A model generated the notes under the pieces. The model was given only the letters and a program-made list of their open reading frames with translations. It was not told the origin of the DNA and made no database searches. This document shows positions 7,508-16,960 of a DNA stretch of 64,000 nt, in pieces; the stretch's first letter is position 1; the number at the start of each line of letters is the position of its first letter. Source of the stretch: Puniceibacterium confluentis. GTDB taxonomy: Bacteria > Pseudomonadota > Alphaproteobacteria > Rhodobacterales > Rhodobacteraceae. Position numbers and translations under genes: made by a program. Location of the stretch: contig NZ_VOJI01000006.1 in the NCBI RefSeq assembly GCF_007923445.1, forward strand, positions 186,001 to 250,000, given 5' to 3'.

Positions 7508-8557
7508 ATGGTTCCCTCAGACAGACTCATCCAGATCCGCCAGCGTTTCGAATTTATCGAGGCGCAGCTTGCTGCCGGCGGGGGCGATCTTGCCGCTCTG
7601 GGGCGCGAGTATGCCGAACTCAAGCCGGTGATGGCGCAGATCGACGCCTGGGAGACCTTGCAATCGGGCATCGCCGAGGCCGAGGCGATGTTGCGCGACC
7701 CCGAGATGAAAGCCCTGGCCGAGGACGAGCTGTACGCTTTGCGCGGCGCGGTTCCGGCAGCCGAAGAGGCGCTGCAACTGGCGCTTCTGCCAAAGGACGC
7801 GGCGGATGCGCGGCCTGCGATGCTGGAAATCCGTCCCGGAACCGGGGGCGAGGAGGCGGCGCTGTTCGCCGGCGATCTGTTGCGGATGTACCAGCGCTAT
7901 GCCGAGAATCGCGGTTGGCGGGTCGAGATCATCGAAGAGCAGGCAACCGAGCTGGGCGGCATCAAGGAAGTGGTGGCCCATATCACCGGACAGGACGTGT
8001 TTGCCCGGCTGAAGTACGAATCGGGCGTGCACCGCGTGCAGCGGGTGCCGACTACCGAAAGCGGTGGCCGGATCCACACCTCTGCGGCGACAGTTGCGGT
8101 GTTGCCCGAAGCGGAAGAGGTCGATGTGAAGATCGACGCCAACGACATCCGCATTGATACGATGCGCAGTTCCGGTGCGGGCGGCCAGCATGTGAACACC
8201 ACCGATTCCGCGGTTCGCATCACCCATATGCCCAGCGGGATCGTGGTCACCAGTTCCGAGAAGTCCCAGCACCGCAACCGCGAGATCGCGATGCAGGTGC
8301 TGCGCACCAAGCTGTTCGATCTCGAGCGGCAGAAAATTGACGGCGAACGGTCGGCCAGCCGCAAGGCGCAGGTCGGATCGGGTGACCGATCGGAACGCAT
8401 CCGCACGTACAATTTCCCTCAGGGGCGGCTGAGCGATCACCGCATCAACCTCACGCTCTACAAGCTGGATCAGGTGATGCAGGGTGATCTGGACGAGATC
8501 ATCGACGCGCTGACGGCTGATGCCCAGGCCACGCTGCTCGCCGAGATGGGGGCGTGA
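7508..8557 (+). CDS. prfA: peptide chain release factor 1
   Basis: Class I release factor that recognises UAA and UAG stop codons and triggers peptidyl-tRNA hydrolysis. In the 349 residues, the tripeptide anticodon is the PxT motif PTT at 181-183 within [12 protein letters not shown], typical of RF1 and unlike the SPF of RF2. The catalytic GGQ is at 225-227 in [20 protein letters not shown]. Length is near the usual 350-360. Its stop overlaps the start of prmC, which methylates the Gln of this GGQ, so product and modifier are translationally coupled. Confidence 0.97.
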   Translation: MVPSDRLIQIRQRFEFIEAQLAAGGGDLAALGREYAELKPVMAQIDAWETLQSGIAEAEAMLRDPEMKALAEDELYALRGAVPAAEEALQLALLPKDAADARPAMLEIRPGTGGEEAALFAGDLLRMYQRYAENRGWRVEIIEEQATELGGIKEVVAHITGQDVFARLKYESGVHRVQRVPTTESGGRIHTSAATVAVLPEAEEVDVKIDANDIRIDTMRSSGAGGQHVNTTDSAVRITHMPSGIVVTSSEKSQHRNREIAMQVLRTKLFDLERQKIDGERSASRKAQVGSGDRSERIRTYNFPQGRLSDHRINLTLYKLDQVMQGDLDEIIDALTADAQATLLAEMGA

Positions 8558-9399
8558 CAGGAAGCGAACTGCTGGTCCAGGGGACACGTGCGCTGGTTGC
8601 GGCCGGCGTGCCGGAGGCCGGGCGGGACGCGCGCCGCCTGATGGCACATGTGTTGCAGGTGCCCGCCGGGCGGCTGACCTTGCTGCTGCCGGATCCGGTG
8701 AGCACCGCGCAAGCCGCGCAGTTCGAGGATCTGATCGCCCGGCGCCGGGACCGGGTGCCGGTGTCGCATCTGACCGGGCGGCGCATGTTCTACGGGCGCG
8801 ATTTCCGGGTCACACCCGAGGTGCTGGACCCGCGCCCCGAGACAGAGACCCTGATCGCAGCCGCGCTTGCCCGGCCCTTCACCCATGTGCTGGATCTTGG
8901 CACCGGATCGGGCTGCATCGTGCTGACGCTGGTTGCGGAATGCGCCGACGCCCGGGGGATCGGAGTCGACCTGTCCGGCGAGGCGCTGGCCATCGCGGCA
9001 CAGAACCGCGCGTCCCTGGGGCTCGATCACCGGGTCGCGCTGAAACAGGGCAACTGGTTCGCGCCCCTGGCAGACCAGGGCGCCACCTTCGACCTGATCG
9101 TGTCAAACCCCCCCTACATCGCATTGCAGGAAATGGCTGATCTGGCACCCGAAGTGCAGTGGCATGAACCCCGGATGGCCCTTACCGACGAAGGCGACGG
9201 TCTGGCGGCCTACCGGGCGATCACTGCCGGGGCCGACGCCCATCTTGCCCCGGGCGGACGGCTGATGGTCGAGATCGGACCGACGCAGGGGGCAGCCGTC
9301 GGCGCGATGATGGACGCCGCCGGGCTGAGCGATGTCGCGGTTTTGCAGGACCTTGATGGCCGCGACAGGGTGGTTCTGGGCGTGAAACCCGTGGAATGA
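8554..9399 (+). CDS. prmC: peptide chain release factor N5-glutamine methyltransferase PrmC (HemK)
   Basis: SAM-dependent methyltransferase that N5-methylates the GGQ glutamine of release factors. The 281-residue protein has an N-terminal helical domain for release-factor binding, then a Rossmann fold with DLGTGSGC (114-121) and the catalytic NPPY (185-188) that holds the glutamine. It starts at a GTG overlapping the prfA stop in a GTGA junction, so it is almost certainly coupled to prfA. Confidence 0.95.
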   Translation: MTGSELLVQGTRALVAAGVPEAGRDARRLMAHVLQVPAGRLTLLLPDPVSTAQAAQFEDLIARRRDRVPVSHLTGRRMFYGRDFRVTPEVLDPRPETETLIAAALARPFTHVLDLGTGSGCIVLTLVAECADARGIGVDLSGEALAIAAQNRASLGLDHRVALKQGNWFAPLADQGATFDLIVSNPPYIALQEMADLAPEVQWHEPRMALTDEGDGLAAYRAITAGADAHLAPGGRLMVEIGPTQGAAVGAMMDAAGLSDVAVLQDLDGRDRVVLGVKPVE

Positions 9400-9609
9400 C
9401 GCGTCTGACCCGGCAAAACTGCGCATATTTTGTGTTTTTTGCTTGTGTGGCGTGTCGGGACGTGGTTATTCAAAGGGGTCGAGACGGAGGATGCCTTTGG
9501 CGGTCCCGCTTGACGCTAAGCCACACATGGAAGTGATCTGGTAGGCACGCGGTGCATGAAGCGCCCGAGACGATCACAGGACAGTCACAGATAGGGCTGA
9601 AGCTCGAAT

Positions 9610-10500
9610 ATGAGATCATCAAAATCCCGCTCGCGGTCCAAGAACAACCGCAACCGTTCGTCGTCCGTTGGCAATGTTGTCAATCGCGTCTTTGACAGCT
9701 CTGGCCCCGACGGCAAGGTGCGCGGTACGCCGCAGCAGATCATCGACAAATACAACCAGCTCGCACGTGACGCTCAACTGTCCAACGACCGTGTTGCAGC
9801 AGAGAACTTTCAACAGCACGCGGAACACTATCTGCGGATGCTGAGCGAAGCGCAGCGCGAACAGGACCAGCGTCGCGAACAGCAGGAACAGGAAAACCGC
9901 GACCGTCAGGCGCAGCGCGACCGTTCCGACAATGCACAGAACTACTCGGGCCACGGCGGCAATGGCAACGGCGGGCAGAACAATGGCAACCAGAACAGTG
10001 GTAACCAGAATAACGGCAACCAGAACACTGGTGTCCAGGGGCACGGCAACAACACCGGCCACGGCAATGCGCCGCAGAGTGGCGGTGCCGACCCGCGCCC
10101 GCCGCGTCGCGAGCAGAACGATCAGCCGCGTTATGTAGCCCAGGACGTGCTCGACCTGTCTGAAGACGCTGACAGCGACAGTGGTCTGGTGGACACGCCC
10201 GAGAATGCGGCCCAGTCGGCCCCGGTTCAGGCAACACAGGTTCAGTCACCGTCGGTATCCGAGCAAAACGCACCTGCGCGACGTGCGCCAAGCCGCCGCG
10301 CACCCAAACCCGCCGCCGAAAGGCCGGCACAGGCCGAGGCGCCTGCGATGGATGGGACGGCAGAGCAGCCTGCGGCAGAGCAGGCTCCCAAGCCAAAGCC
10401 GAAGCGGAAACCGCGCAAGAAGCCCGAGCCGAAAGCCGCCGAAGACACGTCGGCGGGCTCGGAACCTTCGGGCGAAGGCTCGGCGGACGCGGCCGAGTAA
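9610..10500 (+). CDS. DUF4167 domain protein with low-complexity Asn/Gln and charged tail
   Basis: 296 residues of unknown function. The N-terminus MRSSKSRSRSKNNRNR is strongly basic. Residues about 20-85 carry the DUF4167 pattern of FDSSGPDGKVRGTPQQIIDKYNQLARDA and AAENFQQHAEHYLRM. A disordered region follows: an RQAQRDR-type segment, a GNQNN repeat (see repeat at 9970-10029), an acidic stretch, and a Pro/Ala/Lys tail with KPKPKRKPRKKPEPK. The composition suggests nucleic-acid or RNP contact (inference). It stands alone after prmC, with its own terminator. Confidence 0.8.
   Translation: MRSSKSRSRSKNNRNRSSSVGNVVNRVFDSSGPDGKVRGTPQQIIDKYNQLARDAQLSNDRVAAENFQQHAEHYLRMLSEAQREQDQRREQQEQENRDRQAQRDRSDNAQNYSGHGGNGNGGQNNGNQNSGNQNNGNQNTGVQGHGNNTGHGNAPQSGGADPRPPRREQNDQPRYVAQDVLDLSEDADSDSGLVDTPENAAQSAPVQATQVQSPSVSEQNAPARRAPSRRAPKPAAERPAQAEAPAMDGTAEQPAAEQAPKPKPKRKPRKKPEPKAAEDTSAGSEPSGEGSADAAE
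9970..10029 (+). repeat. four tandem 15-bp units encoding GNQNN-type pentapeptides
   Basis: Units 9970-9984, 9985-9999, 10000-10014 and 10015-10029 follow GGCAACCAGAACANT with a few changes, the first being the most diverged. They encode GGQNN, GNQNS, GNQNN and GNQNT inside the DUF4167 gene. Copy number could change by slippage without shifting frame. Confidence 0.85.
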
Positions 10501-10577
10501 CCCGACCGCTGACTGACCGGAGTACATTTCCGGGCAGACCGGACAGCCGACGGAACTGATTGGGTGCAACCCACCCC

Positions 10578-10613
10578 AAAGCCCCTTTGTTCGATGAACA
10601 GAGGGGCTTTTTT
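10578..10613 (+). terminator. intrinsic terminator after the DUF4167 gene
   Basis: Stem AAAGCCCCTTTGTTC (10578-10592) pairs with GAACAGAGGGGCTTT, with one G-T wobble and a 3-4 nt loop, followed by TTT (six T in total). It lies between the converging DUF4167 gene and rsmA and may act in both directions. Confidence 0.85.
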
Positions 10614-10655
10614 ATGCCGGATGAATCAGGACACTTGTTTGCGGGCGGCGCTGGT

Positions 10656-11504
10656 CTACTGACGTGCGGCCGCCAACGCACGGGCCAGGGCACAGAACGC
10701 CTCGAGCGAGACCTGTTCGGCCCGTTCGGTTGGGGCGATCCCGGCGCTTTGCAGAATGGACTCGATGTCCGGATGCTGGCCCTTCAGCGCGGCGCGCAGC
10801 ATCTTGCGGCGCTGGTTGAAGGCGGCGGCGACGACGGTCTCGAGCACCTTGGCGTCGGCGGGAAAACGCGGCTCTGGCAGAGCGGTCAGATGCACAACCG
10901 CCGACGACACCTTGGGGGCCGGGGTAAAGGCTTCGGGCGGCAGCGACAGGACGATGCGGGCGTTCGCGCGCCACTGCGCCAGCAGGGCAAGCCGTCCATA
11001 GGCCTTGGAGCCCGGCAGCGCAACAATCCGTTCCGCCACCTCGCGCTGGAACATCAGCGTCAGACTTTGCCAGAAAGGTGGCCATTCCTTCGGCGTGAGC
11101 CAGCGCACCAGCAATTCGGTCCCGACATTGTAGGGCAGGTTGGCGGCGATCGCGATGGGCGGGGTGAGATGTTCAAGCGGGTCGATGCGCAGGGCATCGC
11201 CTTCGATGACGGACAGGCGTCCGGGATAGGCGGCGGCTATCTCTGCCAGCGCAGGCAGGCAGCGGGAATCCTTTTCGATCGCCAGAACACGGCGCGCGCC
11301 CTCGGCCAGAAGGCCGCGGGTCAGACCACCCGGCCCGGGACCGATTTCCAGCACATCCATATTGCTCAGGTCCCCGGCCTGACGGGCGATCTTGGCCGTC
11401 AGGTTGAGGTCGAGCAGAAAATTCTGGCCCAGCGACTTGCGCGCGGTAAGCCCGTGGCTGGCGATCACGCGGCTGAGGGGCGGCAGATCATCGATACCGC
11501 TCAT
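10656..11504 (-). CDS. rsmA: 16S rRNA (adenine1518/1519-N6)-dimethyltransferase RsmA (KsgA)
   Basis: Dimethylates A1518 and A1519 of 16S rRNA late in small-subunit assembly. The 282-residue protein carries [12 protein letters not shown] near the N-terminus, the SAM-binding [12 protein letters not shown], and the catalytic [15 protein letters not shown]. The C-terminal domain has [11 protein letters not shown]. It is the last gene of the lptF-lptG-lptD-surA-pdxA-rsmA run. Its start codon overlaps the pdxA stop by 4 bp, a neighbour pair seen widely in Proteobacteria. Confidence 0.96.
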   Translation of the reverse strand: MSGIDDLPPLSRVIASHGLTARKSLGQNFLLDLNLTAKIARQAGDLSNMDVLEIGPGPGGLTRGLLAEGARRVLAIEKDSRCLPALAEIAAAYPGRLSVIEGDALRIDPLEHLTPPIAIAANLPYNVGTELLVRWLTPKEWPPFWQSLTLMFQREVAERIVALPGSKAYGRLALLAQWRANARIVLSLPPEAFTPAPKVSSAVVHLTALPEPRFPADAKVLETVVAAAFNQRRKMLRAALKGQHPDIESILQSAGIAPTERAEQVSLEAFCALARALAAARQ

Positions 11505-12475
11505 GCGGATCTCCCTTTTGCCATGTTCCAGGCCATGCGCAGCGCGGCGACCGTCGAGGAGGGGTTGGTCAGGCCCGTGCCGGCAATATCGAAAGCCGTG
11601 CCATGGTCGGGAGAGGTGCGGATGAAGGGAAGGCCCAGCGTCACGTTCACCCCCTGATCAAAGTCCAGCGTCTTGATCGGGATGAGCGCCTGATCGTGAT
11701 ACATGCAGATCGCCGCGTCATACTGCGCCCGGGCGGCGGCGTGGAACATCGTGTCAGCCGACATCGGGCCGCGCAGGTCCAGACCCTCTGCGCGCAGGGC
11801 GTCGAGAACCGGAATGATCAGATCAATCTCTTCGCGCCCCATCCGTCCGCCTTCGCCTGCATGCGGATTCAACCCGGCCACGGCGATGCGCGGGGACACG
11901 ACGCCGAACTGGCGGCGCAGCGAATCGTGGGTAATGCGGATGCGCTGCGCCAGAAGGTCGGCTGTCAGGGCCGTCGGCACTTTGCTCAGCGGTATATGGA
12001 TGGTGGCGGGGACAACCCGCAATTGCGGCGAGGCCAGCATCATCACCACCTCGTCCGCACCGGCGAGATGGGCAAGGTACTCGGTGTGACCCGGCCAGGC
12101 AAAGCCAGCGCCTTCCTGCAGCGCCTGCTTGTGGATCGGCAGCGTGCAGATGGCTGAGGCGGCGCCGCTCTGGGCAAGGGCAACTGCCCGGGCAATCACG
12201 TCGATCACGCCCTGGGCCTGCGCCGGTTGCGGCATACCGGGCACACGGGCCCCGTCAAAGGCATGGGCGAGCACCGGCAACCCGCCCTCTGTCGTGTCAT
12301 GCACCGCATCGGGGCGGTCAATCAGACGGTGTTCGGACCCGGCGGGCAGATGTGCCGGGTCTCCGATCCAGAAGAACGGCACATCCTGCCGCAGGATTTC
12401 CCAGACGGCCACTGCAAGTTCGGGGCCGATGCCGGCAGGTTCACCGCAGGTCAGCGCAACGGGCGCAGGGCTCAT
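11501..12475 (-). CDS. pdxA: 4-hydroxythreonine-4-phosphate dehydrogenase PdxA
   Basis: NAD-dependent enzyme of DXP-dependent pyridoxal phosphate synthesis; it oxidises 4-phosphohydroxy-L-threonine. The 324 residues show [11 protein letters not shown] at the start, [27 protein letters not shown] with metal-binding His, [16 protein letters not shown], and [42 protein letters not shown], all hallmarks. It overlaps rsmA and surA by 4 bp each. The substrate chain links to dxr at 56.4 kb only through shared DXP chemistry. Confidence 0.96.
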   Translation of the reverse strand: MSPAPVALTCGEPAGIGPELAVAVWEILRQDVPFFWIGDPAHLPAGSEHRLIDRPDAVHDTTEGGLPVLAHAFDGARVPGMPQPAQAQGVIDVIARAVALAQSGAASAICTLPIHKQALQEGAGFAWPGHTEYLAHLAGADEVVMMLASPQLRVVPATIHIPLSKVPTALTADLLAQRIRITHDSLRRQFGVVSPRIAVAGLNPHAGEGGRMGREEIDLIIPVLDALRAEGLDLRGPMSADTMFHAAARAQYDAAICMYHDQALIPIKTLDFDQGVNVTLGLPFIRTSPDHGTAFDIAGTGLTNPSSTVAALRMAWNMAKGRSA

Positions 12476-13722
12476 TGCTCGGAGATGCGGGCGTCGGCGC
12501 GCAACTGTGCCAGATAGCCATCGGCAAGCCCGGCAAGCCGCTGGTTGCGCAGGCCAAGAACCAGGTCATCGCGCGACGCATCTTCGGAAATCTTGTTGGT
12601 GCGACCGCAGAGCATCAGGAAAACCAGCGTCTGACCGTCTGACCGGGTGAGGGCCGTGGACACTTCTCCGGGATCGAGTTTTGACAGCTCCATGGCGATA
12701 TCGGTCGGAATATCCGCGGGCGGCAGGCTGCCCCGGTCCAGCACCGTGGCCGGCTGGCCCTTGGCCACACCATAGAGATCATCGCAGCGGTCGACCCTGG
12801 AGGCCAGCACCCGGGCACGGGCCAGGGTTTCGGCACTGCGGCCGCCGGGCATGTAGTAGGCGGCATATTCGACCGCAGTGACTTCGGGCGGGGTGAAACC
12901 GGATTCCTCGATGGCGCGCAACTGGAACAGGGCAACGGCATTGGGGATCGGAATCGGATCTGTCACCTGACCCGGCGACAGTGCCAGCACCAGCGGGCGC
13001 AGCACCGGCGGCAGATCCGTGATGTTCTGCCAGGGCAGGCGGCCGCCCGCGTCACGGCTGGCGGTGGCGGAATACCTGCGCGCTTCGGCCGAAAAGGCAC
13101 TCTCGGACGTCAGTTGCGAGATGCGTTCCGCACGGGCGCGCACGGCCTCGGCCTCGGGCGGGGGGGCCGGCATAATGATCTCGGACAGCAGGACGCGGAC
13201 GTTTCCGACGCCGTTGCCCCCAGAGGACAGGGCGCGGTCGACTTCGGCGTCGCTGACGGCGCTCTGGCCGGCAAATCGCGCCTGTACCAGCTGGCGCCAC
13301 GACAATCCCGCCAGCACAAAGTCGCGGAAGGTCTGTTCGGCCACGCCCGAACCCTCGAGCGCGCGCACAAATTCGTCCCGGGTCAGATTGGCGCGCCCGG
13401 CGAATTCGTCCATGCCCTCCAGCACCTCTTCGGTGGTCGGGCGGATACCGGCATCCTGGGACGCCTGAATCCGCAGCCGGTCGTCGATCAGCTGTTCCCG
13501 GGCGAGCTTGCGGACATCTCCCGGGGCGTTCAGCACCTGCAGCATGCGCTCACGCTGCTGGATCTCGTATCCGGTGATGGCCTTTTCATTGACCAGAATG
13601 GCAGGCGAAAACAGCCCCTGCGCCTGCGCAACCGGTGCAGTGGACACAACAGCGGCGGCTCCCCAGACGAGCGGGGCGGCCAGAGCCATGGCACGGAAAA
13701 GGCGGGATATTCTTAGCGGCAT
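12472..13722 (-). CDS. surA: SurA-like periplasmic peptidyl-prolyl isomerase / chaperone
   Basis: Predicted periplasmic chaperone for outer-membrane proteins, including LptD. The 416-residue protein has a signal peptide ending near APVAQAQG. A SurA N-terminal domain follows (ILVNEKAITGYEIQQRERMLQVL...LAREQLIDDRLRIQASQDAGI), then one parvulin-type domain (NVRVLLSEIIM...ARRYSATASRDAGGRLPWQNITDLPPVLRPLVLALSPGQVTDPIPIPNAVALFQL). E. coli SurA has two parvulin domains; only one is evident here, as in other alphaproteobacteria. It overlaps lptD by 10 bp and pdxA by 4 bp, matching the known lptD-surA-pdxA-ksgA order. Confidence 0.88.
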   Translation of the reverse strand: MPLRISRLFRAMALAAPLVWGAAAVVSTAPVAQAQGLFSPAILVNEKAITGYEIQQRERMLQVLNAPGDVRKLAREQLIDDRLRIQASQDAGIRPTTEEVLEGMDEFAGRANLTRDEFVRALEGSGVAEQTFRDFVLAGLSWRQLVQARFAGQSAVSDAEVDRALSSGGNGVGNVRVLLSEIIMPAPPPEAEAVRARAERISQLTSESAFSAEARRYSATASRDAGGRLPWQNITDLPPVLRPLVLALSPGQVTDPIPIPNAVALFQLRAIEESGFTPPEVTAVEYAAYYMPGGRSAETLARARVLASRVDRCDDLYGVAKGQPATVLDRGSLPPADIPTDIAMELSKLDPGEVSTALTRSDGQTLVFLMLCGRTNKISEDASRDDLVLGLRNQRLAGLADGYLAQLRADARISEQ

Positions 13723-15866
13723 GATCGGCGGTACTCCCCGGCGCTGCCACCTGTGCTGAATCCCTTCAGCGCGACGGTCAGGCCAAAATCTGTCGATGGT
13801 TCAAGACTATCGGAAGAGGCATAGCGGCGCGAGACCGAAAAGTTCACAACCGCGCATTCGTTCTGGTATTCGAGGTCGATCCCGGCCTTGGCAAAGCGCC
13901 GGTCGACAAGGTCGTATCGCATATCCGTCGAGGCCGCCCAATTGGTCGTGAACTGATATTTGCCGTCAAAGCTCCATTCCGATTGGGCCTGGTCGCGGTT
14001 TTCATCCGAATCCGTGACAAGCAGGACATACGAAGCGCCCAGATTCATGCGATCCCGGGTCCAGATCGCGCGGGCCTCTGCCTTGGATACGCTCATGTCG
14101 GCGACGTTGAACAGGCCGCGCGCAGACAGGACCAGACCATCGGAAGTGTCGATGTGCCCGGCCAGCAACCAGTCTGACGCCGCCGTCGACAGCCCCGAAG
14201 AACGGGTGAAATCGGCATCGTCCTCTTCGCGCCAGACCCGGCCCAGTGTCAGACCCGTCGTCAACCCTGCCGGATTGTCGCGCAGCATCCGCAGACCCAG
14301 CGCGCCGGTGTAGCCGCGCTCGCGCCGGTCGGCGGCCGGAAAACGCGACAGTGACAACAGATTGCCTTCGTCAAATTCGGGGCGGGTGCTTTCGTCATTG
14401 GTGACCTGCACCCGGTCTCCGCCGATCCAGCCGGCCTGCGCCACCGGTTCGACCAGCCAGCGCGCACCGTTCACACCTGCCCGTGCCCAGGGCCAGCGCA
14501 ATTCGACCGCCGCCGATGGGGTGACCTGGCTGACATCGGCGGGCCGGGTTGAATCCTGGCTGACCCAGAACCGGTCGATCCAGAGCTCGCCCAGTGCGGC
14601 GGCGCGCACGCCCCCCGACAGGGTCCAGCGATTGCGCCAGCTGAGATCGGTGTTGAGCCGGGTCACGTCGCGCCCGTCGACAAGGGTGTCGGCATCGGCA
14701 CTGTCCACGTCCAGCGTCGAATAGCGAAAGTGGTTGTGCAGTTCGCTGCTCACCCGGAACTCGCCGCCGGCGCGCGGAAAGTACCGGCGTTCGTATTCCG
14801 CGGTGCCGACGATCGAGGGCTGGGTGGCATTGCTGTCGCCGTCCCGCAGGGATTCGTAGTGTCGCAGCGAGGCAGATGCCAACCCGTCGCGCCGGAACCG
14901 CGAGACGGTGAGATCGCTTTCCAGCCTGTCCGCCGAGGCATAGTCGTAATCGTTCAGATAGGCATTGTCGGTGGTGGCCTCGATGTTGAAGCTGAGACGA
15001 AAGTCGCGCGGCAGGCTGAAGGCGCCCTTGGCAAACAGATAGCCCCGCGCGCCGTCACTGATCAGCGAATCCTGCGTGATCGCCCCGTTCAGTTCGATAT
15101 CGCCATGACGAAAAGCCTGCCGGTAACGCGCCTCGAGCGTGCGGGTGACGGTTGACAGATAGGGGGTCAGGGTGAGGTCGCGGTGGTCACCGATCGGAAT
15201 GAAATACGGCGTCTTGATGCCGAATCCCAGCAGCGTGGTGGATCGGAAGGTCGGGATCAGAAAGCCGCGGGCCCGCTCCAGCGACGGGTCCGGCAGGCGC
15301 AGGTAGGGGACATAGAAGATCGGGACATCCAGCACCCGCAGCTGGGCATTTTCAAAATAGAGCTGGCGTTCCTGCTGGTCGTGCACCACGCGGCTGGCGC
15401 GGATGGACCAGAGCGGGGCGGAAGTGTCGCCGCAGACCTGGCAAGATGTCACCGCGACGCGGCTCAGCTGGGTAAATCGGCCTTCGACCCGCCGCGCCTC
15501 GACCGCGGCAAGCTGCAATTGCTGGTCGAGCACGACGCGCGCGCCGCGCAGCAGGCCATTTTCGATGGCGGAGTCGATTTCGCCCGAGTCCGCCACCAGA
15601 ATGTTGCCTTGCTGATCGGTGATGCGGATCGGACCTTCGAGGGTCAGCGAATCGCTTGTGCGGTCATAGATGATGCGCCGTGCCGCCAGACGCGTTCCGT
15701 CATACAGCGCCTCGACATTGCCGGTCGCGATCAGTCGGTCCTGGCCCTCGACGAACACCTGGTCGGCCACCAGCAGGGCAGCGTCCGCAGCACTGTCCTG
15801 TGCGGCGCTGGCGGTGGCAAGGGTGAGGCCCAGAAACAGCGGGGCGAGGGCGCGCAGCAGACGCAT
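13713..15866 (-). CDS. lptD: LPS-assembly outer-membrane protein LptD
   Basis: Beta-barrel component that inserts lipopolysaccharide into the outer leaflet, working with LptE and the LptBFGCA bridge. The 717-residue protein has a signal peptide (MRLLRALAPLFLGLTLATASA). An N-terminal OstA/LptA-like domain (LLVADQVFVEGQDRLIATGNVEALYDGTRLAARRIIYDR) is followed by the large barrel. Cysteines occur as a CQVC pair near residue 143 and as two C-terminal cysteines (NECAVVNF and the penultimate-residue Cys in RRSCR), consistent with the interdomain disulphides of LptD. Located directly downstream of lptG with a 1-bp overlap. Confidence 0.95.
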   Translation of the reverse strand: MRLLRALAPLFLGLTLATASAAQDSAADAALLVADQVFVEGQDRLIATGNVEALYDGTRLAARRIIYDRTSDSLTLEGPIRITDQQGNILVADSGEIDSAIENGLLRGARVVLDQQLQLAAVEARRVEGRFTQLSRVAVTSCQVCGDTSAPLWSIRASRVVHDQQERQLYFENAQLRVLDVPIFYVPYLRLPDPSLERARGFLIPTFRSTTLLGFGIKTPYFIPIGDHRDLTLTPYLSTVTRTLEARYRQAFRHGDIELNGAITQDSLISDGARGYLFAKGAFSLPRDFRLSFNIEATTDNAYLNDYDYASADRLESDLTVSRFRRDGLASASLRHYESLRDGDSNATQPSIVGTAEYERRYFPRAGGEFRVSSELHNHFRYSTLDVDSADADTLVDGRDVTRLNTDLSWRNRWTLSGGVRAAALGELWIDRFWVSQDSTRPADVSQVTPSAAVELRWPWARAGVNGARWLVEPVAQAGWIGGDRVQVTNDESTRPEFDEGNLLSLSRFPAADRRERGYTGALGLRMLRDNPAGLTTGLTLGRVWREEDDADFTRSSGLSTAASDWLLAGHIDTSDGLVLSARGLFNVADMSVSKAEARAIWTRDRMNLGASYVLLVTDSDENRDQAQSEWSFDGKYQFTTNWAASTDMRYDLVDRRFAKAGIDLEYQNECAVVNFSVSRRYASSDSLEPSTDFGLTVALKGFSTGGSAGEYRRSCR

Positions 15867-16960
15867 CAGCCGTCCTCCATGTGCAGGATCAGCCCCAGCG
15901 CCAGTAGCAGCGCCGCCACCGGGGGCGCCCAGGCGGCGAGATAGGGCGAGATCTGACCGTTTTCGCCCATGATCTGGGCGAAGTTCCGGATGTAGTAAAG
16001 CCCAAAGCCCAGCATGATGGCAGCCAGCACGGAAATGCCGGTGCGACCAAGCCGGCTGTGGCGCATGGTAAAGCCGGCGCCGACCAGCACCAGCGCGACA
16101 AGGAACAGCGGCCGCGCCAGTTCCATCTGCAACCAGACCTGGTGGCGGCGGGCGGAAAAGCCGGCCCGCTCAAGATCACCGATAAAGCCTGACAGATCCC
16201 AGATCGACACCGCCGAGGGATTGCCGAACCGGTCGCGGATATTGTCCTGGGTCAGGGTCGAGGGCACCAGCAGGGTTTCCAGACGGTAGGCCGCGGTTTC
16301 GGGATTGACGCCCGGATGCAGCGGCCAGCTCTTGGCGTCGTGCAGGATCCAGGCCCCGGGTTCCAGCCGCGCTTCGGCGGCTTCGATGCGGCGCACCGGA
16401 CCGCCGTTGGGGGCATAGGCGACAAAGCTCACGTCATTAAGCGCAGTCGCTTCGGGGTTGGTGCGGGCGGCGCGGATCACCGTCTGGCCGGTGTCATCGC
16501 CCTGACGCAGCCACAGCCCGTCGGCCCCGATCGACAGCACGTTGTTGCCGCCGTTGTCATAACGTTCGGCCAGATCCGAAAACCGTTTCGAGGTGGCGGC
16601 AACAATGGGATTGCCCATCCCGACGGAAACCGCCCCGATCACGGCTGCCACCATTGCCGGCGCGATCAACGACGCCAGTCCCGACCGACCCGAAGCGCGG
16701 CTGACCACCAGTTCGGAGGAGCGGGCGAGCGACAGGAACAGCGCAATCGAGGCGAGGATCATCACCAGCGGCAACATCTGATACAGGGCCTGCGGCGTGT
16801 TCAGCAGGGTCAGGGTCAGCACCTGACCGAAAGTCACCGAGGCATCGAACCGGCGCAGCTGATCGACCAGATCCAGCAGCGACACGAACAGAAAGAAGAT
16901 CATCAGCATCCCGAGGAACACCTTCAGGAAGCGGCGCGCAAAATAGTAGTGCAGGATCAT
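15866..16960 (-). CDS. lptG: LPS export ABC transporter permease LptG
   Basis: Inner-membrane permease of the LptB2FG exporter. The 364-residue protein begins MILHYYFARRFLKVFLGMLMIFFLFVSLLDLVDQLRRF with the first membrane helices. A periplasmic beta-jellyroll domain sits in the middle, and three C-terminal helices follow (LARPLFLVALVLVGAGFTMRH...GISVLAAIMLGFGLYYIRNF...AAWAPPVAALLLALGLIL). The frame is open 123 bp further upstream inside lptF; the ATG at 16960, in a 4-bp ATGA overlap with the lptF stop, is the credible start. Confidence 0.94.
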   Translation of the reverse strand: MILHYYFARRFLKVFLGMLMIFFLFVSLLDLVDQLRRFDASVTFGQVLTLTLLNTPQALYQMLPLVMILASIALFLSLARSSELVVSRASGRSGLASLIAPAMVAAVIGAVSVGMGNPIVAATSKRFSDLAERYDNGGNNVLSIGADGLWLRQGDDTGQTVIRAARTNPEATALNDVSFVAYAPNGGPVRRIEAAEARLEPGAWILHDAKSWPLHPGVNPETAAYRLETLLVPSTLTQDNIRDRFGNPSAVSIWDLSGFIGDLERAGFSARRHQVWLQMELARPLFLVALVLVGAGFTMRHSRLGRTGISVLAAIMLGFGLYYIRNFAQIMGENGQISPYLAAWAPPVAALLLALGLILHMEDG